Source: Neckera pumila (Eukaryota; Streptophyta; Bryopsida; Hypnales; Neckeraceae). Taken from it: a stretch of DNA of 64,000 nt. A program made the translations under genes and the position numbers. The stretch spans positions 4,275,823 through 4,339,822 of the forward strand of contig OZ018408.1 of assembly GCA_963969595.1 (NCBI GenBank), written 5' to 3'. This document shows positions 37,620 to 48,706 of the stretch, piece after piece (the first letter of the stretch is position 1; the number at the start of each line of letters is the position of its first letter). The notes beneath the pieces are model-generated. The model made no database searches. It was not told where the DNA came from and worked only from the letters and a program-made list of their open reading frames with translations.

Positions 37620-39106
37620 ACTTTTAGTCTAGGTATCAATCTATAAAACCAAATATAATTAATTGATATATTTTCAAAATACATTTCTAATTACCCAATT
37701 TGACATTGGAATATAAAAATACTTATAACTTTTGCATTACTTATTGGTTTTGCAGTAGCTTAACATATAGATTAGGATGATTAGCATCTATCCTAAAGTT
37801 TCATGCAAAATTTCCAAATTATAAAGTCAATAGAGCCTACCCGAGCTCTCAAAAAAGCCAAAATATTATCAAAATCACTATTCAAGATATTTTTTGAGTT
37901 TTATTAACTATTTTTCCTTCAATTCCCAATTTGAATAGTTTTTCTAGTACCAAGTCCAATTATTTTTTCTAGTTTTTACTCTAGTTTTCTTTTTTTTTAG
38001 ATTTTTTCATTGTTTTTCTGCCGATGTTTTCAAAGGGTAACTTTGAACTAACTGCCATTTTTTCCCGAACACTGATCAAAATCACATGAAACAAAGCTTG
38101 AGATGTAATCATGACCTACAGTAGCCTTTAGAGTATGAATATTATACAAATCATATTTTATAAATTGCTTACGGGGCACCCAAACATCACTCATTTCTAA
38201 TACGGTAATGTGGCTTATGTTCCCCAACAGGAGGCAGTCCTGAAACGAGACTTCAAAACTCTGCTCAATATTGCTAAGTTAACGAGAATTTGAATTTCAG
38301 ATTTCAAAGTTGTGTTTTTGATCAATATTTCCCTTTTTAGATTCCTTTGTCTCGTTGCTCATCTTCTCTTCATTTGTCCAGCCTTTGGCTTGGCGGTTAC
38401 TCTGGTTCTTTTAACACAATGGTTTCCATTTGTTATCAAAAAAGACAAAAAAAAAAGTTGTGCACGACTGAAGAAGGAAGAAGGTTGAGAGTTTCACAGT
38501 GGAAGTTGAGCACTCTGTCACCCCTGATAAGATCTGTCAGTACCACTCAACTCAGCTAAATACTGTGAAATGATCACTACCGGTAATCCTAACTATTCGG
38601 TGGGAACATGTTTCCAACTCATATGTCGGAAGTCTTCGAAGTTGAGAGAATGTATTTATCTACAAGAGCTTGGGAACGAGGGGACGGTTGAAAAAAATGA
38701 GGGTAAGCACGAAACCGTTTTCGCAGATCCGAGGGATGAATTTGGCTGAGCGATAGGCAGCCAACATCTTGAGATGCAAGTGCAGGCACAGTTTCAGGAA
38801 CCTCTGCATATGCTGCTCAAGTTACAACACAACGGTCTGACTTAGTTGCCAGTATATGACACAATCTATGAGGCGATAACATCCGGAATCCAGATAGAAT
38901 TACGCGGGAAAGAAAAATTTCTCGATTATGAACGTAGGACTCTAAACCGTTCACGATACAACACGCAACTTGAATAGCGGGTGCGCTGATAGTAAAGTCA
39001 GTGATGGCTCTTTCAATTGTGGAAACGCTAAAGTAGTATAAACGGCTTATTGCAGTAGAAGAAATCTCTGCAGACACTATCCTATTTAGCAAAACAGTGC
39101 AAGACA

Positions 39107-40969
39107 TCACTCATTGGCAAGGGTCTCATCCACCGGTAGATCATCAGGTGAGCTGGCAGCAGGACTAGAGCCCGATGAAACCTTCACCATAGCTGGCCTC
39201 AGCAACCTATTTCCTAATCTAAAACCTCGGCGAAATTCTTGACTAACGACATCTTCAGCAAACTCTGTCGAATCCTCGCGCATGATTGCCTCGTGAAACT
39301 GCAGAAGCACACAATTAATGCTCAGAATCAACTGTTGGAATATACAAAGACATTAAAGCGAGATTGTAACTCAGCACCCAACCACAGAAGAGATATGCTC
39401 AAGTGTATCTCCTTCATCCAACGAACTCTTAATGCATTACCTAGGGAGTTCTTGTGCACACAGTTTATGTACTACTGAATATCTAAGGACTTACTAAGGA
39501 CTTAATAGGCTTAGTGTGCACTGACTAATGGTTTAGCCCTTTAGACTCAAGGCTACCTCAGTCATATCGTACTTTGGCTGCCTCAGGCTCTCGGTTAGTT
39601 GAATTAACATGAAGTAACCAAGTTCCAACATGAGCAAGATATGTAGAATGCAACAGAAAGAGGAAGGCACAGGCTGTTTAGTACTCATGTAACATAAATG
39701 CAAGAGTGCGCTTGCAGAAAAAAAAACCCAAACAATGTGCAAGTAGGAGTCAGGAATTACTTACATTAGGATCAAAGTTCTGGCCAACAGTTTCCACGGC
39801 AACCACTCCAAGTGATTTCATGATCTCCACGAACTGCTTGTAGATACCCTGGTAGCTATTATCAATCTTAATTTCGGCCTCACTTTCCGCCTTGATGGAC
39901 GTCTTTGCCCTTTCAAAGTTGTCCACCATGGGAAGCAAGCTCTCAATGACTTCACCCTTGACGTTTCCTGCGGTGGCAAGGCGATCCCTCTCAGCCCGCT
40001 TTCTATAATTGTCAAAGTCTGCATTGAGCCGAAGATAACGATCCTTCCCAGTAGCAATCTCCTCAATCAGAGTATTCACTTTCTCTCCCAGCGAATCTCG
40101 CTCACTAGCAGTCGCCTCTAGCTCTCTCTCATATCCACTAACCGACCCCTCATCGTTCGCTGCCAAAGCTTCTTTGTAACCCTGAAGTAAAGATTGAATC
40201 GGTGATGACGAGGCTTCTTCCGCAGCTGGAGCTTCTTCACTGGCACCATTGCTCACGTCCTCCTCTTCCTTGACCTCCTCCTGTTCCTCCTCCTCCTCCT
40301 CAGTTTCCTACCAAACATCAAAGGATTTTCTCTGTCAGTCACAGCCTAGAAATGAAATTCGGCAAGTGGCAAGACATGATTCTACGAGACTCTTTAAACA
40401 TATCAAATTCAAATAATGAAACTATTCACCTCCTGGAAGCTGGAATCAGAAATTTTTCATGTTTAAAATCAAAAAGGAAACTTTACACAGGACAAAATTT
40501 ATGCTCCTCGAGCACATGAGGCATCACACACAAAAAACGACCCAATCCTGTGAAAACCCTAAATGAAAACGCAGCGCTATCTCTAAGAACGCTGTCTTTC
40601 TATGTCTTTCCTACTCACTAGTCTTCCATAAACCCTCAATACAATAAGAACACACGAGCCTCAAACCAAAATTCCAACTTCAATCTTAACAAAAAATGCA
40701 TGCACGCTGAAAGCACGTAAGGTCATGAGGCGGAAAACTTAACGCACCTTAGCTTCGGTTTGCGCGGAATTCTGAGCAACGATTACCGACCGCCGATAAT
40801 GAGAACTCTGGAGAAGCACTCTGCCACGGAATCTATAGCATTGAGCACCGAATTGAGCGGGTACAAAAGCCCTAGAGGACGACAATCTCGACGCTACGGT
40901 GGTACTCTGCCTGGGCGCGCGCCCTACCACTGCAGCTGTACCTGCCACCGCTGCCATTGCCATGCCCAC
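39107..40969 (-). CDS. CGE: Plastid GrpE nucleotide-exchange factor
   Basis: Co-chaperone that exchanges nucleotide on plastid Hsp70, supporting protein folding and import. Three minus-strand exons join in phase: 40748-40969, 39765-40307 and 39107-39298, giving 318 aa. The first exon is rich in Ala, Ser and Arg without acidic residues until its end and reads as a chloroplast transit peptide. Exon 2 opens with an acidic run (15 of 17 residues Asp or Glu-like, about 75-91), then a long alpha-helical, coiled-coil segment including LRLNADFDNYRKRAERD and LLPMVDNFERA, the GrpE core. Exon 3 has HEAIMRE and EFRRGFRLGNRLLRPAMVKVS, the GrpE C-terminal signature. Bacterial GrpE is about 200 aa, and the extra length is the transit peptide and acidic linker. 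It is head to head with the DUF2854 gene across 2.5 kb. Confidence 0.93.
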
Positions 40970-41568
40970 TTACTAAAACCTCCCAAACCCTCAAGAATGG
41001 CAACCACAGAAACTGAAAATCGGACCCCCAAAAGGCGTGTGTCTACACCTTGAAGAGCACTGATGGATTCGGTCGTTAGGAAACCCAGGAAACTCAATGG
41101 CAATCTCTCAGAAGTCAGAATTCTCAGGAAGACAGTTGAGAAAGGAAACAGATAAGAGCCCACTGGGCAGTGGGCACAGAATGAGAGAGCGCGAGAAGGG
41201 ACGACAGTCTGTTGTGAGAGTTTCGGTCCTTAGGTTTTCGGTTGTGCTGGCGCTTCTAGAGAGATCGACGGATGAAAAGTACAACTTCCACGGGGTCTGT
41301 CGTTGATGAGGACGTCGTCGGACGAGTGCCAAATTTTCGTCGACGAAGACGAACTTTCCAGTTTCAGTTTCAGTTGATGATTATCCTGAAGGGACATATG
41401 AATACAAAATTTTGAAATTAGGTTTTAGGTGGTAAGTGATAAATTTTGACATTTTTTTCAAGGTGAATACTTAAGAGGGGGCAAGTAAAAAAACAAAAAT
41501 TTCTTTCTTTTCTAGAGGGAAGGAAGAATGCCATTTTTTTCATCCATAACATTGTTAAATACAAAGTA

Positions 41569-42464
41569 TTAACCCCTAAATGCCCAAATCTGGTGTTTGT
41601 GAAACTTTGAAGATAATAAAACCTAACCAAGTCGCTATTTTTAGTAGTTTATATTTTTAGAAAGTTCTTCTTGAAGTCTAATTTTAGCACCAAAAATCCA
41701 ATCTTGAAAATAAATGATAGTGATTTTTCTATTCAAGTTTTTGTACAAGGATACCCATTGCAATCTTGACTTCCCATAGTGTTGAGAGCTCTTGGAAATG
41801 AGCTTGAAATATACTAGATCTTGGAGAAAAAATCACATTCAAAATTCATTTCAAAAAATTGTAGAGTAGATTTTACAAACCCATAAATTGATCAAGGTTA
41901 TACAATTTAGGCCCTTTAACCTGATATTTTTTTGGTCACCAACTTTTTAGATTTGACTTGTGTAAAGAAGATTGAAATTTTTTTGCAATTTTAGCACCCT
42001 CGTGGTCAAACATTATAAGTTTTCACTTTATAAGTGATATTATTGTGTTTTCTTTTCCTATGAGATCTCTAACATGTCTAGTTTGAATTTGTATGGTTAC
42101 AATTCAAAAAAAATTGATACAACATTAGGGGAGATTTGAGGCCTCTAGAAGACTACAAGTTCCCCTGCATTCCCAGACTGCAAGAACGTAGTGGAAGCAG
42201 TTGGCTGACGTAGCCGACACCGTGCCATGTCATTTTGGAAAAATAAATAAAATATTTTTTTTGCTCAAAATGATATTTGAGAAAAAAAAAATCTGACAGC
42301 CCGTACTGGCTGTTCACAAAATCAGGACAGCATTGGGAACGGGCTTGAAACGGTCTTCTAGAAACCTCAAATGTCCTCTAATGCTTATCAAAATGTTAGC
42401 ATTTTGTTCAATTTAGAGCAAATTCCAGGAAGGCCAAAACATGCCTTGGGCATTTAGGGGTTAA
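41569..42464. mobile_element. 896-bp TTAA element with CCCCTAAATGCCC ends
   Basis: The left end TTAACCCCTAAATGCCC and the right end GGGCATTTAGGGGTTAA are perfect inverted repeats of 17 bp including TTAA. The ends differ from the GGACC family after position 11. A 261-bp family-B MITE sits inside (42123-42383), so the original element was about 630 bp. No transposase is visible. Confidence 0.8.
42123..42383. mobile_element. 261-bp MITE, family B copy 3, nested
   Basis: The left end CATTAGGGGAGATTTGAGGC and the right end ACCTCAAATGTCCTCTAATG are inverted repeats. It lies wholly inside the 41569-42464 element, so it is the younger of the two. Its interior matches 35273-35535 and 36288-36572. Confidence 0.75.
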
Positions 42465-43492
42465 AGTTTGGATTTCCTTTCTAAATGGCACTTGAGATGA
42501 ACTACATTCTCTTAAAATATCATCAAATTCATGGAAAAAATTTAATTTACTACAACCTCAAATAATGGAATTGACTGATGATGTTCCTATATGAGCATAA
42601 AAATAAAAAACCAACTTGCACTAAATTCCTCCTCTAATCTTTAATTTTAGTGATAACTTGGTCCTTGGCTTCATCATTTAGCCTATACATATTCAAGGAC
42701 TTTTTTTAACTTCTTGAAGTAGGTGCAAAATAAAATAAAAAGTCAAATTTGATAAGTTTTCAACAACTTTTAAAATTTTGACTAAAGGATCATAAACTAA
42801 ATGTCTTTCAATCACATAATTCAAAGAAAAAGACCTCATTTGTTCTATCAGTACATTCCAATTGACCCAAATATACAAAATCAAGTAAAGAACATTTTGC
42901 AATACATTGTTGTTGCTAATTGCAACCACATTATTAATATTTCAATTTGACATTAATCTCTGAATGATCCAGAAATCATCACATAGTCCTTGTCCAATTT
43001 ACTTTGCTTTAGAGAAACATTGAAGAAGCATTGAGTATCAACTTTCACTTAAAATTTAATTTGGTCAGGTAACCAATTAGAATGACAAAGACACCATTTT
43101 GGTTCTTTGTCACAATGGAATAAGTTTCTAAAATGTTCCGCAAAATGGGGTAAAGTACTTACAGATAATATAATATCCTAAAATGAGCGTAAATTCATGG
43201 AGAAATACCGTATGCACTGACTGGCCAGGTGTCGAACTGAGAGGGTCTTGAATCCCGTGGAATCTGTTATCTACTGCAGGCTTGCCTTGTTGGCTGCTTC
43301 CCGGACCTGAACGAGGTTCCTTCGGGATCTGGTTCTTTGCCACAAGCAAGGTCCTCTAATTCGAGGTCCCAATAACGTTAGTCTCGGGACCTGGGCACCA
43401 TCAACGTTTCGCTGCAAATTTATCGTCTCTCCCAGCACTGGTTGTTTTTCCAGCTTCCTGTTTTGCTGTTGTTGCAGATTTCGAGCTCGGCT

Positions 43493-46400
43493 ATGGCCAT
43501 GACAGTGGCGATGAACGTGGCTTCGGCCCAGGCTCTTCTGGCAGTCTCCACCAGCCACAGCAATATTGGCGCGTCGTTACGGCATTGCGCTCTGCCACTG
43601 CTGCGGTTCCGCGCCGCAGTTCTGCCGCGAAGGCTTGTGGTCGTTCGGGCCACTAGTCAAGTGGACACGGGCTCCACGGCATCGTCGTCGAAAGCGACTG
43701 TTCCAGACACTGAAATATCTATCACCAAGGTATGGTTGATTTCTAAGGAGTAGAATTTTAGTCTTGGTTAACTGAATTCGGCGTAATGTCATCTCACTGT
43801 GTTTTGAATTCTGAAAATTGAGAGGATCTTTGCTCCACCTGAGCAAGAGTGACAATTTTTCTTGGCGAATTTGAACATGGAATTTCAATCTCTTTTGATT
43901 AGCAAATGCACTTTTCGTGCCTGCCTTTTTTCTCCGGGCTTAGCTCAATCTCAGCGTGAGGAAGAAGTAGCAGTTATTCTTTCCGTAAGCAACTGTCTTT
44001 CCGCAATTATGAAGCACGAAAATGCGGATTTCCGCATTAAGAGTGGAATTTGAAAGAGATGTTCTCTGGACATCCTTCAGACTTTCATCAACCCTCTTCC
44101 AATTGCAAGTCATGATTTAATAGTACTATGGTTGTGAAGGCTTGCACATATTATTTCTGGTTCGAAAGCTTTGAAATGAGACTGTCCTTGGAATCGCCTT
44201 AACCTGAAATCGTTTGAATTTTCAGGACCAAATTGATTGGCTCTGTAACTCAAGTGCCTTTTGTCCCTTATGCAGACCTAAAATGTACATCATGAAGAAA
44301 TAGCGACGGAGTGATATGAATGGTCCAGACATTGAGACTCAGTTTTCGGGAGATGAGAACTTATTATTAAAGACTGATAACTTGAGGACTATGTCCCTGT
44401 GTGTCTGGAAGGCTGATGGAAGTTTGGGTGTTGAGTGTGCAGACATCCTTCGGCACCATCGGACTCGTTGTCGGCATTGCGTTGCTATCGTAAGTTCTTA
44501 CCAGAATCTGCCTGTCCCCCTTCGGATGTAATGACAACTTGGTGGCAATTTAAGTGACTGGCATCTGCAACTTGTTCTTGATAAAGTTCCCTATGATTGT
44601 GTTTATCCCATTTATTACTCAATCTGCGCAGTTTAGAACTTTGTTTACTACTTCAAATTTATTTCTAGTTTCTTCATCTCCGTTTCGATCGTTTTTGTGG
44701 TTCAGGTATGGATTCGGAGCATACTTCACTGTCTTGCCAGGCTCGGAATGGTCAGCACTCATGCTCACTTACGGCTTCCCTCTTTCTGTCATCGGCTTCG
44801 CTCTCAAGGTTCAACTGCCTGACTTTCTTGTCTCAGAATCACAACTTGAGAATTTGTTGTACTCACCAGATTTCTTTTTCAGATGCAAATCTCGCTTGTT
44901 CAGATCCCCATCATTTAAAAGGAAAGAAAGAATCATACTTCCAAATCACACGGACAGTATTCAAGATGCTTCAGGGAAGTACATGAAGGCGGTACACTGA
45001 TAGATTAGACTTAGGTACAGTCAGGTTTGTAAACAGACATTTGATCGAAGTTCAAATGTTGGGGCGATGCGCTGTGCAGTATGCAGAGCTAAAGCCTGTA
45101 CCTTGTGTCACGTATGAAGATGCATTTAAACTCCGGGAAGCTCAAGCTACAGAAATTTTGGCTCAGGTGCGTTGAATATTTGTCAAAAAATCTAATAGAG
45201 AAACACCCTAGACTGCATTCCTTCACGTGTGAACGTAGCAGTATTTGGAGGTCCTTGGTGTTGGCATGGTAATTCTGCTGTGGCCCGCATGTTTGATTTT
45301 TGCAGCGTTGTGGGACTTGAAGCATTGCTTTGGTAGAGATTATATGCTTGTATGACTTCTCTGGGCCTTACAATTTGGATCATTAAAAGTTGTAATATCA
45401 GTAAGTCGATAGTTCCCAGAACGACGAAGAAATACTTGTGCAGTTGCTGGCTACATGGTCGGGCTTAACAATATAGCACTTGACGCGCAGGTCAGGAGTG
45501 ATGTAACTCGCTTCCGATACGGGGATGAACAGCATCTTGAGGAAGCCTTGAAGCGCATATTTCGTTATGGTCAGGTACTTAATAAGTTCTCTGTTGTTTC
45601 TTTTGTACTTAATCAGGAAGAAAGAAGCTTATCTCTTGGTTTTGACTTTTGTTATTATTCCATAGTTATTGAAAGGAAGAGTCAAAGATGGTGAAAGCTT
45701 TCTTTTCTGAAATCTTGAGTACTCTGAAATTACTGTTAGTTTCCTCATGTTGAAGAGTTGCATGGATCTTGAACTGACAAAAAGCTTTTTGAGCTATCAT
45801 AACACTGAAAAAGCTGAAATAACTGATGTTTTGCTGTGAAATTTGGTAGGGTGGAGGCATTTCAAGACGATTCGCTCCTATGCTGCAATCAATTCGGGAA
45901 GAGGTACCGTTTACTTGCACCACAGTTATCCCCACATGATTGCGGAGTGCCGATTTGAAGAACATGGCTTCTCATACGTGCTAGTTTTTTGTTGGCAGGT
46001 GAGAGGGCAGGAAAGGTACTGCCTCACTATGGTTTTTGAAGCTAAAAAACTAAAGTTGTCGGACTTCGAAGATCGACAGGTACACTCCGAGTTACTAATT
46101 GGGGTTCACATTCTTGGCAGTCTCGTGAACATGCTCCTTTCCTGTGTTCACTCTCCAGCAAATCTGCAGAAATTGATACCAATTTTAGAACTTTTAGTGA
46201 CACGCAATAGTTGATAGACGTTTGACTCACATGGTTATTGGTATCGCAACATTGTAGTACGAGAACAGAATGTCAGATTTTTCTGCGCTTGTTTTGGTTT
46301 ATTTGCTGAGAGTGCAAGTGTTGAAATTGTTAATCTTGGAGATGTATTGGCAACCAAAAGTTTCACTTTCCTTTTGACCCACAGTTCTGTATAGCGATGT

Positions 46401-47745
46401 CATTTTTTGTCACCTGCTTCTACAAATTAAACTACCTATGATTTTGCGTTATCTGACTATTTCATGTTTGTGGCGCAGCCAAAGTTTCAATCATTTTTTG
46501 GACCTGGAGTAGTTGCTGAGATTGGTAAGTCTCTAACACTCTCAGGTATCTCTGATCTTTTGCTAGAACACACTCCTTGAACCTAACGCGTCTTTGTCAT
46601 GCTGTTCGCAAACGTCTGATTAAGAAGCAATTAAAGGACCGTTGTATGTTCGGGGGACAAATGCGTTTTTGGGCAGGTACCTACGGGCTGAAATTTTGTC
46701 GTGATTTATTGAAAACTTTTTTGAAGATAGAAAAACTGATAAGCTTTGTAGGAATATAATTTTTTTCACAATTGGTGCCCGGGATAAAAAGTTATGACCA
46801 AATAAGCTCAAAACAAGGGACGGCAGGCAGCAAAAACAAATGGACTAAAATTTGAATTTTTTTTTTAATATTTTTTTTCTCATAGATATTATTTTTGTCT
46901 ATTTGGAAAGCTTTGATTCATTTCATTTGGATTTGTTATGAGAAAGTTATGGACATTCTTGTCTTTTGGGCAATTAGAGCATCTTTTTGAAAAAAATAAC
47001 TTCTAGGATGCATTTCTGAATGCATTTTTTCAAATTTTTCAAATTTTTTTTTTGCATGGTTTATATTATTTGTGACAACAATCTCACCACTGGGATTAGT
47101 GCATTTTAATTCCATCTAAAATATATGAATATTTTAGATTTTCCTTCTATCTCGTATCTACTTCTACTGAACAATTTTTTAAAGAATGATAATTAAGTTT
47201 TTTTTGAATTTTTTCTTTCTTTCTAGACTCTCAACTCAATTCTCCACTACAAAGATTTAAAGCTCAAAACTCTGTAGTGCAAAAATTTTAATTAAAAAAT
47301 GTTCAAAGTCAAAAAATCTAATCCTGCAATGTGCTGAATTTTTTTTTTTTTTTCACTTTAAATGCAGATATCTTGCAGTCTGTGTCGTCAAAAATTCTGA
47401 AATTTTTTCCACACACTCTCATACTAGTTAGGTGTAAGATCCTACGGTTAGGTGTGAAAAAAAAACATTTTTCAATTTTTTTTACTTTTTGCTATAGAAA
47501 TGGCAGTTTTGAGTGTTTTTTGGCAGAAAAAGGGCCTTGGTCCTTTAGGGGTTAAGTTGCAAGTTTGTCTGCCTTTCTCATTCTTATTATTTTTTATTTT
47601 TTTAGTGGCCTTTCTGTAGGCTTTGCTTATTCTCAATTTTGAAAAGTAATGATCATCTGGTGCACTTTGTTCAATGGCAGCCAATGGTGATGGGGAGCAT
47701 ATGTTCGAGGTTAGGCTTATAGCTCAAGATCCAGTGGCAGCGTAG
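43493..47745 (+). CDS. DUF2854 plastid membrane protein
   Basis: Uncharacterised protein family shared by cyanobacteria and plastids; no reaction is known to me. Nine exons keep phase: 43493-43729, 44443-44489, 44706-44808, 45080-45166, 45491-45574, 45850-45903, 45999-46079, 46479-46524 and 47681-47745, giving 267 aa. Residues 1 to about 60 are Ala, Arg and Ser-rich, typical of a transit peptide. SFGTIGLVVGIALLSYGFGA and LMLTYGFPLSVIGFALK form two membrane segments at about 81-130. YAELKPVPC, VRSDVTRFRYGDEQHLEEAL, KRIFRYGQGGG, LTMVFEAKKLKLSDFEDRQ and FFGPGVVAEIG follow in the order expected for the family. Exon 2 is only 47 nt. The start ATG at 43493 opens the transit peptide. The last intron (46525-47680) carries a 936-bp transposon. 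It is convergent with CHLM. Confidence 0.9.
46620..47555. mobile_element. TTAA-flanked element inside the last DUF2854 intron
   Basis: The right end GGTCCTTTAGGGGTTAA is intact. The left end (TTAAGAAGCAATTAAAGGACC) has lost or altered the CCCC block but keeps TTAA and TAAAGGACC. It is 936 bp and in the same orientation as 25193-26133, with which it shares long blocks such as GGGCAGGTACCTACGGGCTG. It makes up most of the 1156-bp intron. Confidence 0.8.
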
Positions 47746-48706
47746 AGATTTTGCGACATGACATAGAAGCTTCTGAAGGGGAGTTTGTTACTGGAGTGAG
47801 GTTTCCTAAAGACTGTCACCTGTGATTGAACATGGTTTTGATCAGACTCTTTCATGGAGAAACCATGAAGATTAAGCTGCAACAAGGGTTCGCACTTGTG
47901 GTTCGTGTGCCAAGAAGCCTCTTAATTTCTCAGTGTAATTCTTGATTTCGAAAGAGAGATTTTAGTGCCAATCATGTTGTTGCCTCTTCTGACTTTCAAG
48001 TAGTCGTTAGAGTGCTGTAGATTATTTTGTAGCGATTCTGTTTTAATATATTTTGACTTTTTGGACGACGTGATTCCATCATACCTTGCGTACTATGCGC
48101 ACCCACGCCTAGTGACTGTCATTTGCTCAATGACGGTATTCTTGAGTTCTAATTTGATATGAATAAATTAAATTTTATAAGCACCTTTCATGGAGTGCAA
48201 TCGAAATTCCCTAAGATACACAGATGGGACAAGTGCTGCCCCCTGAAGTGTAATCCTTAGGTACATTCTTTCCAGAAAGAATAGGACATTGCCTGATATA
48301 CACAGCAGCATTGATTATGCAGACAATTCCTCTTCAGCGACTGACAATCGTGAGCATCCCTCATGGCGAACACATCACGAAGACGCAAAATGTGCATAGA
48401 AGCTAGTTGAAGTACATCGACAAAAATGCAGCAAATTCCACATCACGCCGGCTCAGAGACCCCGCTTCATCGTCTCCAACTCGGAGAACAAATAGTCGAA
48501 TCTCAAAAATGACTATTCCTTCGATCACTGCTGCATGAAAGCTACACAAATCTCTTCATGACCTGTCTAACGAACCCTACATTGTAAACCACGCCATCCG
48601 GTTGCTAAGTAGCGCTGCAGCTCGAGAAAGACACCAAATCCCAGAGAGGTTCTCAATGGTCGCAAAATGGTACAAAAGGAGAGCAAATTGGAAGGGAAAT
48701 ATGATG
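47746..48706. other. Shared 3' region of convergent DUF2854 and CHLM
   Basis: Noncoding DNA between two stop codons facing each other. An AATAAA at 48162-48167, about 420 bp past the DUF2854 stop, is a reasonable polyadenylation signal for that gene. The rest toward 48706 is probably the CHLM 3' UTR. No gene is seen. Confidence 0.5.

Larger units (their letters stand above)
34246..39106. other. Intergenic region rich in small transposons
   Basis: It holds a 230-bp TTAA element, two copies of a roughly 265-285-bp MITE, an A-rich tract and a small hairpin, listed separately. The first few hundred bases are the promoter side of the AtuA-like gene. The segment 38300-39106 has no recognisable exon and includes the 3' UTR of the GrpE gene. 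Confidence 0.5.
40970..43492. other. Divergent intergenic region between GrpE and DUF2854
   Basis: It contains promoter and leader DNA for both flanking genes, and a TTAA element with a nested MITE (41569-42464). The GrpE side (40970-41400) is GC-richer and probably the 5' UTR and promoter. I see no other gene. Confidence 0.5.

Noticed and set aside
38817..39110. A 97-codon minus-strand ORF next to GrpE
   Set aside because: It overlaps the GrpE stop codon and lies in its 3' UTR in another frame, with no known domain.
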